Source of the DNA: Saccharomyces mikatae IFO 1815
Taxonomy: Eukaryota; Ascomycota; Saccharomycetes; Saccharomycetales; Saccharomycetaceae
Assembly: GCF_947241705.1 (NCBI RefSeq)
Contig: NC_079267.1
Coordinates: 894,501 to 958,500 of the forward strand
DNA: 64,000 bases
Direction: 5' to 3'
Shown: in pieces, positions 1 through 12,218 of the stretch
How the letters are laid out: each line of letters starts with the position of its first letter
Position numbering within the stretch: the first letter of the stretch is position 1
Position numbers and translations under genes: made by a program
Notes under the pieces: model-generated
The model's input: the letters and a program-made list of their open reading frames with translations, nothing else
Databases searched by the model: none
What the model was told of the DNA's origin: nothing

Positions 1-33
1 AAAAAGAAAGAATATCTGAAAAAACCAAAAACA

Positions 34-1998
34 ATGCTTAGATTTGGGAGATTAAATTGTCCCAAATTGAATATCAGTTCACGATTACTATACTCAACGA
101 GTTCTCAAGTAGTTAAAAAGGTCATTGGTATCGATTTAGGTACAACAAATAGTGCTGTTGCATATATCCGTGATTCAAACGATAAGAAATCAGCTACTAT
201 AATAGAGAATGATGAAGGACAACGAACCACACCATCAATAGTTGCCTTTGATGTTAAGAGCTCACCACAGAACAAAGAACAGATGAAAACCTTGGTAGGG
301 ATGGCAGCTAAGAGGCAAAACGCGGTTAATGCTGAAAACACCTTCTTTGCCACAAAGAGACTCATTGGTCGTGCGTTTGATGACAAGGAAGTTCAACGAG
401 ATATGAGTATCATGCCATACAAGATTGTCAAGTGTGAATTTAATGGGCAAGCCTATCTTAGTACGTCAAATGGGCTCATTCAATCACCCAGTCAAATAGG
501 ATCTATACTGTTGAAGTATTTGAAACAAGTCTCAGAAGAATACTTGGGAGAAGAAGTAAACCTGGCAGTTATTACAGTTCCAGCGTACTTTAACGATTCT
601 CAAAGACAAGCTACAAAAGATGCCGGTAAACTAGCCGGGCTCAATGTTTTGAGAGTTATCAATGAACCAACTGCAGCTGCCTTGAGTTTCGGAATTGATG
701 ATAAAAGGAATAATGGACTAGTTGCAGTTTACGATTTGGGTGGTGGTACATTTGATATATCAATCTTGGATATTGAAGATGGTGTTTTTGAAGTTCGGGC
801 TACTAACGGTGATACGCATTTGGGTGGGGAAGATTTTGATAATGTTATTGTAAACTATATCATAGACACATTTATTAAGGAAAACCCTGAAATTACACGG
901 GAAGAAATCACAAAGAATAGGGAGACCATGCAAAGGTTAAAAGATATATCTGAAAGAGCTAAGATAGATCTGTCACATGTAAAGAAAACCGTCATCGAAC
1001 TTCCATTCGTGTATAAGAGCAAACATTTACGGATGTCAATGACAGAGGAAGAGCTGGATAACATGACTTTATCATTAATCAAAAGAACTATCCCACCTGT
1101 GAAGCAGGCGCTAGTAGACGCTGATATTGAAGCAGAAAACATAGATGAGGTGATCCTTGTTGGTGGTATGACACGTATGCCCAAAATCAGATCTGTTGTA
1201 AAAGATCTTTTTGGTAGGTCTCCCAATTCTAGTGTTAATCCGGATGAAACTGTTGCACTGGGTGCAGCTATTCAAGGTGGTGTCCTATCTGGTGAAATAA
1301 AGAATGTTTTACTTTTAGATGTTACTCCATTGACATTAGGTATTGAAACATTCGGAGGAGCATTTTCGCCCTTGATACCTAGAAATACAACAGTTCCGGT
1401 GAGAAAAACTGAGATATTTAGTACTGGTGTTGATGGTCAAACTGGGGTTGATATTAAAGTTTTTCAGGGTGAGAGAGGATTAGTTCGTAATAACAAATTG
1501 ATTGGTGACTTGAAGCTTACTGGTATCACACCTTTACCTAAGGGTATTCCGCAAATATATGTTACATTTGATATCGATGCCGATGGTATCATTAATGTGT
1601 CAGCTGCTGAGAAAAGTAGTGGGAAGGAACAATCCATAACTGTGATACCAAATTCTGGATTAAGTGAGCAGGAAATTGCAAAATTGGTGGAAGAAGCAAA
1701 TGCTAATAGGGCTCAAGATAACCTGATTAGACAAAGATTAGAACTTATTTCCAAAGCCGATATTATGATCAGCGACACTGAGAATTTGTTCAAAAGATAC
1801 GAAAAACTAATTTCTAGTGAAATGGAGTACCCCAAGATTGTAAATGATATCAAGGCTGTTAAACAAGCCATAAAGGATTTTAAGACCAACGAAAATGATA
1901 TGTCAATTGACGTGAATGGAATAAAGAAGGCTACTGATGCACTACAGGGCCGCGCATTGAAGTTATTTCAAAGTGCGACAAAACATCAGCAGCAGTAG
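34..1998 (+). CDS. SSQ1: Ssq1, mitochondrial Hsp70 for iron-sulfur cluster transfer
   Basis: Specialised Hsp70 of the mitochondrial matrix. In the known family it works with the J-protein Jac1 and Mge1 to release Fe-S clusters from the scaffold Isu1. The 654-residue protein opens with a basic, hydroxylated presequence (about residues 1-24). The ATPase domain follows, with the phosphate-1 motif IDLGTTNS at 33-40, VYDLGGGTFD near 231-240 and GGMTRMPKIR near 377. The linker LLLDVTPLTLG starts near 427, then comes the substrate-binding domain and a short helical lid. There is no EEVD tail, as expected for an organellar Hsp70. The ATG lies only 33 bases from the window edge, so its promoter is outside. 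S. cerevisiae Ssq1 is about 657 residues. The other mitochondrial Hsp70s Ssc1 and Ecm10 are the alternatives; the sequence and the neighbour ARC18 favour Ssq1. Confidence 0.96.
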   Translation: MLRFGRLNCPKLNISSRLLYSTSSQVVKKVIGIDLGTTNSAVAYIRDSNDKKSATIIENDEGQRTTPSIVAFDVKSSPQNKEQMKTLVGMAAKRQNAVNAENTFFATKRLIGRAFDDKEVQRDMSIMPYKIVKCEFNGQAYLSTSNGLIQSPSQIGSILLKYLKQVSEEYLGEEVNLAVITVPAYFNDSQRQATKDAGKLAGLNVLRVINEPTAAALSFGIDDKRNNGLVAVYDLGGGTFDISILDIEDGVFEVRATNGDTHLGGEDFDNVIVNYIIDTFIKENPEITREEITKNRETMQRLKDISERAKIDLSHVKKTVIELPFVYKSKHLRMSMTEEELDNMTLSLIKRTIPPVKQALVDADIEAENIDEVILVGGMTRMPKIRSVVKDLFGRSPNSSVNPDETVALGAAIQGGVLSGEIKNVLLLDVTPLTLGIETFGGAFSPLIPRNTTVPVRKTEIFSTGVDGQTGVDIKVFQGERGLVRNNKLIGDLKLTGITPLPKGIPQIYVTFDIDADGIINVSAAEKSSGKEQSITVIPNSGLSEQEIAKLVEEANANRAQDNLIRQRLELISKADIMISDTENLFKRYEKLISSEMEYPKIVNDIKAVKQAIKDFKTNENDMSIDVNGIKKATDALQGRALKLFQSATKHQQQ

Positions 1999-2103
1999 CA
2001 AAGCAAATAAGTGAATAAATAATTTTCGAAAAAAGACTTGTACATAAGCGTGTATATCATTTCATTATAGCATATTTTTGACGTATTTTTTTCATATGCA
2101 TAA

Positions 2104-2128
2104 ATATATATATATATGTATATATATT
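2104..2128. repeat. AT dinucleotide microsatellite
   Basis: A run of alternating A and T interrupted by one G, in the 240-base spacer between the convergent 3' ends of SSQ1 and ARC18. Such AT-rich tracts act as efficiency elements for yeast 3'-end formation, so it may serve both genes. It is probably length-variable between strains (inference). Confidence 0.7.
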
Positions 2129-2238
2129 CCCTTTTGTTTAACAGTTTTTTGTTTAAACACGTAGTGTATAGTTTCATTGTGTTGCTCTATACAATTTCTC
2201 ATTTTTTGTTTATCTCCCATCTAAGTCTTTTTTTACCC

Positions 2239-2775
2239 TTATAATGACTTATTCATAAATCTTCTTCTAGTGAAAGCTAACCAAAACTTCGAAGGCTGTT
2301 CATTAGAGTCTTTAGAGCTATAGATTCTATCCAACAGTCTCATTGCTAATTCTTGACGAAACTGCTGGATATAAGTCTTTAACAAGTCCATTGAATTATG
2401 GTCTTGTACTGGTACTTGATAAACATTATTCAGAGGAAATCCTGGGGTACCAGGTAAAGTAAAATTATCCAAGGCTACGTTGGTCAAAACCTTGACCGCT
2501 TCGTTAAATGGCACTGTTAACTTCAAATGTGCTAGGCAATCATTGATAAAGAGGATCCCATAGATGAGCACTCTGTCAGCTGGAGATTTGATTTCAAAAT
2601 TCTTGAAGAAGGAATTAGCACGAAATAGATCCAAACACTCGTCAATGATATCGTAATCAGAATTGCTGGGGTATGCAGGACCTCTGAATTTGGTATTCAA
2701 GGGCAGAAGCGCAAAGTTCCCTACCATGCGGTCAGTGCTAGGATCTACGGGGAAAGTCGAGTGATACGCAGGCAT
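2239..2775 (-). CDS. ARC18: Arc18, Arp2/3 complex subunit 3 (ARPC3/p21-Arc)
   Basis: Subunit of the Arp2/3 complex, which nucleates branched actin at cortical patches for endocytosis. The 178-residue product has the full length of the S. cerevisiae protein and is one p21-Arc domain from end to end. It begins MPAYHSTFPVDPSTDRMVGN and includes the region around FFKNFEIKSPADRVLIYGI. The start is an ATG (complement of 2773-2775). It is convergent with SSQ1 and divergent from ROM2 across a 467-base spacer. No targeting signal or membrane segment is seen, in keeping with a cytosolic actin-patch protein. Confidence 0.96.
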   Translation of the reverse strand: MPAYHSTFPVDPSTDRMVGNFALLPLNTKFRGPAYPSNSDYDIIDECLDLFRANSFFKNFEIKSPADRVLIYGILFINDCLAHLKLTVPFNEAVKVLTNVALDNFTLPGTPGFPLNNVYQVPVQDHNSMDLLKTYIQQFRQELAMRLLDRIYSSKDSNEQPSKFWLAFTRRRFMNKSL

Positions 2776-3242
2776 TGTTTAGTGTTCTTTAAGGTGGAAA
2801 GGATAGTAATATCAATGGCTCTCCTGTGTCCATACAGTATCACTTGGATTCATAGTGTTCTTTTAAATGCAATTCTTTGCCATATTGAAGCAAACGGCAA
2901 CGGAAAACAGGATAGGGGTTCGTGGTGGATGATCATTACAACGGCCGAGTCAGTAAGACTGAGAAAGAATGATAATGAAAACAATGGTATGGAAGTCCGA
3001 GGTTATACAAGGTTTGGAAGAAGTCTTGAAGGGGGCACTATGACCAGTGGTTACTGACAACCTGATTTGATATAAGTGTTGAATTGGCTAGCTTTTTCCT
3101 GATTTTTCTCTGCTATTTTTATCGCTATTTTTTATTCGTCATTTGTGGACATTAATATATTCATTCGCTCTGTAAGTGTAATTATTCACAGCCCTCTGTT
3201 ATTGTTGATTTAATTGAACAGATCACCTCTTTTTCGGCAGTT
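2776..3242. promoter_or_regulatory. Shared ARC18/ROM2 divergent promoter region
   Basis: Spacer of 467 bases between two divergent starts. The ROM2-proximal half is T-rich, as usual for a yeast promoter. I found no convincing Abf1, Reb1 or Rap1 site. A 98-codon frame on the plus strand starts from GTG and is not considered a gene. Confidence 0.5.
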
Positions 3243-6200
3243 ATGAGTGAAACCAACGTTGACACCTTAGGGGACAGAAATGACATTTACTCCCAAATAT
3301 TTGGTGTAGAAAGGAGGCCAGATTCGTTCGCGAGCTTTGATGGTAATTTGCATGGAGACATAAGCTCTCAACTGCTACCTAATAGAATCGAAAATATTCA
3401 GGATCTAAACGTTCTGCTTTCTGAAGATATCGCCAACGACATCATTATCGCAAAGCAAAAGAGACGTTCTGCAACTCAGGCCGCTATCAATAATTCTGAT
3501 GTAGCCAATAATGATATGCAAAGGAAGAGCTCAAATTACATTCTATCGCAGCAAACTAACATTAAGGAAGTACCAGATACACAGAGTTTGTCGAGTGCTG
3601 ATAATACACCTATCAGTAGTCCAAAAAAAACAAAAGACGTTCCATCATCCCCTCCTATTGTTCATGCTAAATCAATGTCCCATATTTATTCAACAAGCAA
3701 TAGTGCTAGTAGACAAGCCAAACACCATAATGACCATCCCCTGCCTCCAATGTCTCCAAGAAATGAAGTTTATCAGAAAAATAAAAGTACTACAGCTTTC
3801 GTGCCCAAGAGGAAACCTTCACTCCCGCAACTAGCACTTGCCGGTCTCAAGAAACAGACCAGTTTCTCAAATGGAAGTGCATCGACCACACCTACACAAT
3901 CTAGAAAATCGCCTTTGCAGGGGTTTGGTTTCTTTTCCAGACCAAGTTCCAAAGACTTACATGAGCAGCACCAACATCACCAGCATATTCAGCATAATAA
4001 TATTAATAATCATAACAATAATTCTAATAATAATGGCATCCATCACCAAATGGGTAGCAATAACAATAATCACCCCCAACATTCACATTCCCTATCATCC
4101 AGATCAATGTCGTTGAACTCTTCCACTCTCAAAAACATTGCGTCATCTTTTCAATCGAAGACTTCCAGCAGTAGAAAAGTTCCGCAAAAATATGATGTAT
4201 CCTCCAACCCATTTGCAGAACCTCACCATCATCATTCTTCAAACAGTCACAGTAGTCTCAATAATGGCCACGGTTCCGTGAACTCACCAAATACTATGGG
4301 CAGCTCGTCTACTATTGGTTTGGGTCTCAAAACGAGAGTTTCTTCGACTTCGTTGGCATTAAAACGATATACTTCAGTTTCTGGAACTTCTCTTTCATCC
4401 CCACATAGAGGTAGCATGACACCTTTGTCATTATCTAGACCTATTATGAGCGCTTCTTCAAAAAAACCTCAGGTATATCCAGCCCTGCTGTCAAGAGTAG
4501 CCACGAAATTTAAAAGTTCCATCCAACTTGGCGAACATAAAAAGGATGGGTTGGTTTATCGTGACGCGTTTACAGGACAGCAGGCAGTTGATGTCATTTG
4601 TGCCATCATTAGAACCTCCGATAGGAACTTGGCTTTGTTATTTGGTAGGTCATTAGATGCACAGAAACTGTTCCATGATGTGGTATATGAGCACAGATTG
4701 AGAGATTCTCCACATGAGGTTTACGAATTTACAGATAATTCAAGATTTACAGGGACAGGCTCCACGAACGCTCATGATCCACTGATGCTACTACCGAATT
4801 CATCATCCTTCAATTCAGCAAGTCAGCCTTATGCGAGTGCAGGGATGGTTCCATCGAGTTCGACTTCTTCTTTGAATAGCGACAAAGCAACTTTGACGGG
4901 GTCAAGATTGCATATGAGTAGTTCGATGTCGCAGCAAAAGAACCCTGCGGCCATTCATAACGTCAACGGTGTATTTACATTACTCGCAGAGTGTTATTCC
5001 CCTACGTGTACAAGAGACGCTTTGTGTTATTCTATTTCATGTCCAAGACGTCTCGAGCAACAAGCAAGGTTAAATTTGAAACCAAATGGCGGGCTCAAAC
5101 GTAATATATCAATGGCTTTAGACGATGATGACGAAGAAAAGCCATCTTGGACAAGTTCGGTATCTCAAGAAGACTGGGAAAATTTACCAAAAAAGGAAAT
5201 AAAAAGACAAGAAGCTATATATGAAGTTTACATTACAGAGAAGAACTTTGTGAAGTCATTAGAAATTACCAGAGATACATTCATGAAAACTTTAGCTGAA
5301 ACGAATATTATTTCTGCAGATATAAGGAAGAATTTCATTAAACATGTTTTTGCGCATATCAATGATATCTATTCGGTGAATAGACGATTTTTGAAAGCTT
5401 TGACTGATAGACAGAAAAGTTCACCAGTTGTAAGAGGCATTGGTGACATAGTTTTAAGATTCATTCCATTCTTTGAGCCATTTGTTTCATACGTCGCTTC
5501 GAGACCATATGCTAAGTACTTGATTGAAACTCAAAGATCAGTCAATCCATATTTTGCCAGATTTGATGACGATATGATGAGTTCATCTCTGCGACATGGT
5601 ATTGATTCGTTCTTATCTCAAGGTGTTTCAAGGCCAGGTAGATATATGCTGTTAGTTAAGGAGATCATGAAATCCACAGACCCTGAGAAGGACAAAGGTG
5701 ATTATGAAGACTTGAGTAAAGCCATGGATGCTCTGAGAGATTTCATGAAAAGGATTGATCAGGCAAGTGGTGCTGCACAAGATAGACATGATGTAAAATT
5801 GTTGAAACAGAAGATCCTTTTCAAAAATGAATACGTTAATTTGGGATTAAACGACGAAAAAAGAAAAATCAAGCATGAAGGTATACTATCAAGAAAGGAG
5901 CTATCAAAGTCAGATGGGTCAGTTGTTGGTGACATACAGTTTTATCTTCTAGATAATATGCTTTTGTTTTTAAAGGCAAAAGCAGTTAATAAATGGCATC
6001 AGCACAAGGTATTCCAAAGGCCTATTCCTTTACCATTATTATTTGCATGTCCGGGTGAAGATATGCCTGCATTAAGAAAGTATATCGGGGACCATCCAGA
6101 TTGTTCAGGAACAGTGATCCAACCAGAGTACAATACGAGTAACCCTAAGAATGCAATAACGTTCTTGTACTATGGTGCCAAACAAAGGTATCAAGTTACA

Positions 6201-7298
6201 TTATATGCGGCACAATATGCTGGATTGCAAACGCTTTTGGAAAAAATAAAGCAGGAACAAGCAGCTATTATAGGCAGAACGGAAATGTTTAATGTAACGA
6301 AAATGAGTGATAGATTCTTCGACTACACAAACAAAATTAACAGTGTTACTTCGTGTGATGGGGGTAGAAAGCTTCTAATTGCGACCAACTCTGGATTGTA
6401 TATGAGTAATATTAAAAGACAGCAGAATAAAGATCATAAAAACAAAACCTCTGCCTTTTTTTCGACTCCAATTCAATTAGTGCAAAGAAATAATATTACT
6501 CAAATTGCTGTATTGGAAGAATTCAAGTCAATCATTCTCTTGATTGATAAAAAATTATATAGTTGTCCGCTTTCATTAATTGAGGCAGAAGGTAACGGAA
6601 CATCTTTTTTCAAAAAGCATCACAAGGAACTGATCAATCATGTGAGTTTCTTCGCAGAAGGCGATTGCAACGGCAAAAGGTTAATCGTGACTGCCCACAG
6701 TTCATCGCATTCGATCAAATATTTCGAGCACGAACATCCACTTCTGGCTGAAAAAAATAGTAGTGGTAGCGGTAGTAAAAAAAGCTTAAAGAAAAAGATA
6801 ACCGAGGTTATTTTCGATTCTGAACCCGTTTCTATCTCATTTCTCAAGGCCAACTTGTGCATTGGTTGTAAAAGGGGTTTTCAAATTGTTAGTATTTCAC
6901 AGAATGCTCATGAATCCTTGCTAGACCCGGCCGATACATCGCTGGAGTTTGCGTTAAGGGATACTTTGAAACCAATGGCAATTTATCGTGTGGGTAATAT
7001 GTTTTTGCTTTGTTATACAGAGTTTGCTTTCTTCGTCAATAATCAGGGTTGGAGAAAAAAAGAATCCCATATTATTCACTGGGAGGGTGAACCTCAAAAA
7101 TTTGCAATCTGGTACCCATACATATTGGCGTTCGATAGTAATTTCATCGAGATCAGAAAGATCGAGACCGGTGAATTAGTCCGTTGTGTTCTTGCTGATA
7201 AAATTCGTCTTTTACAAACGAGTACGCAAGAAATTTTGTACTGCTACGAGGATTATCGAGGGTACGATACGGTTGCATCTTTAGACTTCTGGGGTTAA
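3243..7298 (+). CDS. ROM2: Rom2, GDP/GTP exchange factor for Rho1
   Basis: Activates the GTPase Rho1 at the plasma membrane in the cell-wall-integrity pathway, downstream of Wsc1 and Mid2. Domains read from the sequence: a long disordered Ser/Asn/His-rich N-terminus (1-400, with a His/Asn-rich stretch at about 240-275); a DEP domain at about 412-497; a Dbl-homology exchange domain from about 656 (KRQEAIYEVYITEKNFVKSL) to 850; a PH domain at about 876-1010; and a citron-homology (CNH) domain from about 1015 to 1335. The length of 1351 is close to S. cerevisiae Rom2 (about 1356). The paralogue Rom1 is shorter and sits elsewhere, so synteny supports ROM2. CCW14, a wall protein induced by the same pathway, lies 37 kb away with an Rlm1-type site. 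Confidence 0.96.
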   Translation: MSETNVDTLGDRNDIYSQIFGVERRPDSFASFDGNLHGDISSQLLPNRIENIQDLNVLLSEDIANDIIIAKQKRRSATQAAINNSDVANNDMQRKSSNYILSQQTNIKEVPDTQSLSSADNTPISSPKKTKDVPSSPPIVHAKSMSHIYSTSNSASRQAKHHNDHPLPPMSPRNEVYQKNKSTTAFVPKRKPSLPQLALAGLKKQTSFSNGSASTTPTQSRKSPLQGFGFFSRPSSKDLHEQHQHHQHIQHNNINNHNNNSNNNGIHHQMGSNNNNHPQHSHSLSSRSMSLNSSTLKNIASSFQSKTSSSRKVPQKYDVSSNPFAEPHHHHSSNSHSSLNNGHGSVNSPNTMGSSSTIGLGLKTRVSSTSLALKRYTSVSGTSLSSPHRGSMTPLSLSRPIMSASSKKPQVYPALLSRVATKFKSSIQLGEHKKDGLVYRDAFTGQQAVDVICAIIRTSDRNLALLFGRSLDAQKLFHDVVYEHRLRDSPHEVYEFTDNSRFTGTGSTNAHDPLMLLPNSSSFNSASQPYASAGMVPSSSTSSLNSDKATLTGSRLHMSSSMSQQKNPAAIHNVNGVFTLLAECYSPTCTRDALCYSISCPRRLEQQARLNLKPNGGLKRNISMALDDDDEEKPSWTSSVSQEDWENLPKKEIKRQEAIYEVYITEKNFVKSLEITRDTFMKTLAETNIISADIRKNFIKHVFAHINDIYSVNRRFLKALTDRQKSSPVVRGIGDIVLRFIPFFEPFVSYVASRPYAKYLIETQRSVNPYFARFDDDMMSSSLRHGIDSFLSQGVSRPGRYMLLVKEIMKSTDPEKDKGDYEDLSKAMDALRDFMKRIDQASGAAQDRHDVKLLKQKILFKNEYVNLGLNDEKRKIKHEGILSRKELSKSDGSVVGDIQFYLLDNMLLFLKAKAVNKWHQHKVFQRPIPLPLLFACPGEDMPALRKYIGDHPDCSGTVIQPEYNTSNPKNAITFLYYGAKQRYQVTLYAAQYAGLQTLLEKIKQEQAAIIGRTEMFNVTKMSDRFFDYTNKINSVTSCDGGRKLLIATNSGLYMSNIKRQQNKDHKNKTSAFFSTPIQLVQRNNITQIAVLEEFKSIILLIDKKLYSCPLSLIEAEGNGTSFFKKHHKELINHVSFFAEGDCNGKRLIVTAHSSSHSIKYFEHEHPLLAEKNSSGSGSKKSLKKKITEVIFDSEPVSISFLKANLCIGCKRGFQIVSISQNAHESLLDPADTSLEFALRDTLKPMAIYRVGNMFLLCYTEFAFFVNNQGWRKKESHIIHWEGEPQKFAIWYPYILAFDSNFIEIRKIETGELVRCVLADKIRLLQTSTQEILYCYEDYRGYDTVASLDFWG

Positions 7299-8909
<1,611 letters not shown>

Positions 8910-9183
8910 ATTTGAAGCGGAAGTCCTCGACAGCGAATGAATAGAGAAAAGAAAAAAATTGAATATAAGCAATTTCTTTATATTGAATATGTACGATAAA
9001 TGAAATCATTATTATAGAAATGATAGATTATTAACTTGGTGTCTTTTCTTTTTCTTCGGTTCTTGACTGACTAAAGAAATAATACACTTACAGTGAAAGG
9101 TAGTAATACATTACAATTAGAAAATAAAACTATGTAAAAGTTGAAATTTAAACAAACACAAAATATGTTTCCCTTCTTTTGTC

Positions 9184-11895
9184 CTATGGAAGATATTGGC
9201 TTGCAGTTTGCAGAGTGTCCAAATCGTAATCTACTTTACTTGCCACAAATTGATCGTTGAATAACTTAATCTTAATAATCTCTTGAGTCAAATCAGGATG
9301 TACTCTCGGAACAAAGTCATTTAAAAAAGAGTATTCTTCCCTAATGGAAGAAGATGACTGACATTGCATTATCTTGAATAAGATTCTAATTATTGGCCCA
9401 GCGTCGTTATCCAAGTATTGAGTCCAGAATGCATTACACACAGGGACATGGATGTCCAGTAACTCTTCAATGAAATTCATTGGCTGCTCCAGCTCACCTA
9501 TAATAGAGTCCTCTGTTATTATTCTTTTTTTGAAACGACCGCTATCCCTAACAAAACTGCTCTGTTCGCAATATGATCTATATGATATGGGTACAATGGA
9601 GTTTACTGTACTTAAGTATTCGTATAGGTCCTCCTGAATAGTTTGTAAAAAGATAGTATCTATTTCCTTTGAGATAGTAGAATCGGATAAGTGATGTGTA
9701 CCACTGAGGGAATCAAATGACATGTTATTATTGTTATCGTGTGATTGCCGTTCCGGTGAGACTGAACCCTGTCCACTAGTAGGATCTATATCTATTCTCG
9801 ATGCTGGTGAATTTGAATTCGAGCGGTTTTCGTTGTTGTTGTCATTTTCGTTATCGTTATTGTTGTTGTTGTTGCCGTTACCATTGCTGATGTTGTTACC
9901 TTGGCCGTCAGTGTGGACGTTTATTTTGTTGTTATTATTACTAGGGCCACTGTTATTATTGTTCCCGTTGTCTATTGTATGTAAATTCAAAAATCTCTTT
10001 AACAAGCTAAAAATTAATGTGGAAAGTTTATCCACAATTTCAGAAAGTGAAATGGTGTGAAAAGAATATTCCAATACTTCTCTTTCAAATAGAATTGCAG
10101 GACACATGAACATCGCTAAAAGATTCATATCGTCTGAAAATAGGATCGTTTTGAACTCTTGAATTTTTGACAAAAATGCTTCAAATGGCGCAATTAACCG
10201 TTGAAATTGTAAGGTGCTTAAAGTTGATAACAGATGCTTTTCAATGGACATCACGGCAAACAAAACATAAGTAAAGTTCAAATTTTTAGATGAAGTAAAG
10301 AACTTTAATATTCTATTAACGGAATTCAAAGTGGTTAATAAATAATTTATTATCTGAAAATCGATTTCGTTGAACTTCTCAGTTTGAATAGAAGATTGAT
10401 ATTCTTCTATTATGGGACGTAGATTCAAAAAGGTTTGCAGTGAGACGGTGGCAGTAGAATAACGGGATAGATCAAACTTAGAATAGTCAAATCTATAACC
10501 AAATTTTCCACATAATGAGCGGAATTTATCCAGCTGCCATGAATTGGACTGTAAATCATCCAAAAAGGAATTGATCCTGAAAAAAATGGAACTTGATATA
10601 TCTATATTTGATAGATCAATTAAAGAATCTAATAGAGTCAACGGTTCCCTGGTGAACGATGAATGTGTTGAGCGCGTAATACCAGCAGATTTAGGAGTAC
10701 CGAATAATGGCAATATCGCAGAATTTATAACAGAAATAATACAGTTATGGTAATAGCTTTTGGCATTCGTATATGAACTGGGAAAAAATGGTTGGCTGTC
10801 TATTACGTTCAAAAGATCTATTATTTGAGATCTTGGTAAAGTCATAGAAATTACCGAATTTTGTAAACCAGGTAGCTCTTGTGCGATTTTAAACAGCTGA
10901 GCTGAAACGGAAAGTTTGGGATCATTAGTATGCTCGTGTAAGTCTTGAATGATCAAGGGCAAGATCTTCACGCAAGAATGAAATTCATCGTAGTACTGGA
11001 TACTTAATATAGACATTGTGTCATTCCATACAGAGTGGCTCAAGGAAAAAAAATTTATCTTTTGCATTTCAAATAATTGATTCTTCAATCTATTCGATAA
11101 TTGATTAGATCTGTCGGTAGGGTCCATTAACAAATAGTTCTTGTCGATAATTAGCGCCAAATCCGAGTTGTTACGTAACGCCGTCCTTTGAATGATTCTA
11201 TCGAGATTATAAGCGATGGATCTGATGGTATTGAGAATCAAATCATGATCAATGAAGCTTAGTGAATTAGCATTTTGATTGATCAGAAGGCGTACAGCAG
11301 TGTTATCTACGAACGAAAGGGGTAAGTTTTCTGACGCAATTATGATGGCGAGTGACTGCACGAGAGGCAAATCCATCTCTCTCTCTCTAGTTCTCTTCAA
11401 AAAATCCTCGTCTATTTCCAGGAGGTTAGCGATGCTACTCGTTGCAGTTCCTCCGCCTTGGTAATTTTTTAAAGGTGGTCTTGCCATGAAATTAGACCCG
11501 GAGTCCACTCCGGTCCAACCTCCATAGTAATTGGTATTCGGATCTATCTTATGTACATTCCACAAATGCGCCTGAGAGGCCTCCGCCATGCTCGTACTGT
11601 CTGCTCGCCGTCTAATTATCACATCACAATGCTTACATTTCACCGCCTCCAGCATCTTGTTTGCACCAAGAAAATGGCCCAAGTAGCATGCTTTGTCTCT
11701 TGTCAACATATACGCGGGTACCCATTCGCAACCATCCCCTACTGATGACTCTTCTTCTTCATCTCTATCTCCATCTGTATCCGTATCTGTATTTGTGGCT
11801 GTGGTAGCCGCCGTTGCCGTCGACACAGTCGAATTCATAGGAGGCAATACCAGCCCCCTTTCAGCACTCTGAACCTGTGTGTCCATTGTTCTCAT
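9184..11895 (-). CDS. VID22: Vid22, BED-finger chromatin/boundary protein
   Basis: In S. cerevisiae this DNA-associated protein partners with Tbf1 and Env11, is linked to chromatin boundaries and double-strand-break processing, and was first found through vacuolar degradation of Fbp1. I place the start at the ATG at 11895 (903 residues); the frame stays open upstream only from a TTG. A BED-type zinc finger is visible near the N-terminus: C87-x2-C90 and H110-x4-H115. The long middle resembles transposase-derived hAT folds of this family. An Asn/Ser/Asp-rich tract lies at about 640-710. The C-terminal part is highly conserved. It is divergent from STP3 and convergent with ELO3. The BED plus hAT-like layout hints at ancient domestication of a DNA transposase (family knowledge, not proven here). 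Confidence 0.93.
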   Translation of the reverse strand: MRTMDTQVQSAERGLVLPPMNSTVSTATAATTATNTDTDTDGDRDEEEESSVGDGCEWVPAYMLTRDKACYLGHFLGANKMLEAVKCKHCDVIIRRRADSTSMAEASQAHLWNVHKIDPNTNYYGGWTGVDSGSNFMARPPLKNYQGGGTATSSIANLLEIDEDFLKRTREREMDLPLVQSLAIIIASENLPLSFVDNTAVRLLINQNANSLSFIDHDLILNTIRSIAYNLDRIIQRTALRNNSDLALIIDKNYLLMDPTDRSNQLSNRLKNQLFEMQKINFFSLSHSVWNDTMSILSIQYYDEFHSCVKILPLIIQDLHEHTNDPKLSVSAQLFKIAQELPGLQNSVISMTLPRSQIIDLLNVIDSQPFFPSSYTNAKSYYHNCIISVINSAILPLFGTPKSAGITRSTHSSFTREPLTLLDSLIDLSNIDISSSIFFRINSFLDDLQSNSWQLDKFRSLCGKFGYRFDYSKFDLSRYSTATVSLQTFLNLRPIIEEYQSSIQTEKFNEIDFQIINYLLTTLNSVNRILKFFTSSKNLNFTYVLFAVMSIEKHLLSTLSTLQFQRLIAPFEAFLSKIQEFKTILFSDDMNLLAMFMCPAILFEREVLEYSFHTISLSEIVDKLSTLIFSLLKRFLNLHTIDNGNNNNSGPSNNNNKINVHTDGQGNNISNGNGNNNNNNDNENDNNNENRSNSNSPASRIDIDPTSGQGSVSPERQSHDNNNNMSFDSLSGTHHLSDSTISKEIDTIFLQTIQEDLYEYLSTVNSIVPISYRSYCEQSSFVRDSGRFKKRIITEDSIIGELEQPMNFIEELLDIHVPVCNAFWTQYLDNDAGPIIRILFKIMQCQSSSSIREEYSFLNDFVPRVHPDLTQEIIKIKLFNDQFVASKVDYDLDTLQTASQYLP
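9826..9972. repeat. Trinucleotide-rich tract encoding Asn/Asp/Ser in VID22
   Basis: Imperfect repetition of GTT/ATT triplets on the plus strand, read as AAC/AAT codons on the minus strand. It encodes the polyasparagine-rich region of Vid22. The tract probably explains the two-residue length difference from the roughly 901-residue S. cerevisiae protein. Confidence 0.75.
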
Positions 11896-12218
11896 TAGTA
11901 CACTCGTGCTTTTACAACCTATTGCTGCCGCCAATAAAGACTCTTTGACACCTCTTGATGGCCCGTTATTTGTTGTTCATTGTTTGCTGATCTCATTCGC
12001 ACTTTTCCGACCGTGTGAGGTGACCATGCGGTGAATAATTGCGCCATTTTTTCGCCGTTGCGGTGTTTTTTGTAGCCGTTGGAAGCATGGCAGTACCATC
12101 TGGAGGAAAGCAATGATATAAAGAAGAAAGGTTTGCAGGCAGCAGTGTATGCTAGTAGCCTAATCATAGTTTCGAGAAATCAGGGTGTGTGTTTATTGTG
12201 TGGCATGTGCAGCGAGCG
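11896..12218. promoter_or_regulatory. VID22/STP3 divergent promoter
   Basis: 323 bases between the two chosen ATGs. I see no clear TATA box or named factor site. Open frames here start from GTG or TTG and are not supported. Confidence 0.45.

Noticed and set aside
2761-3057. 98-codon plus-strand frame between ARC18 and ROM2
   Set aside because: Begins with GTG, overlaps the ARC18 start and lies in the divergent promoter.
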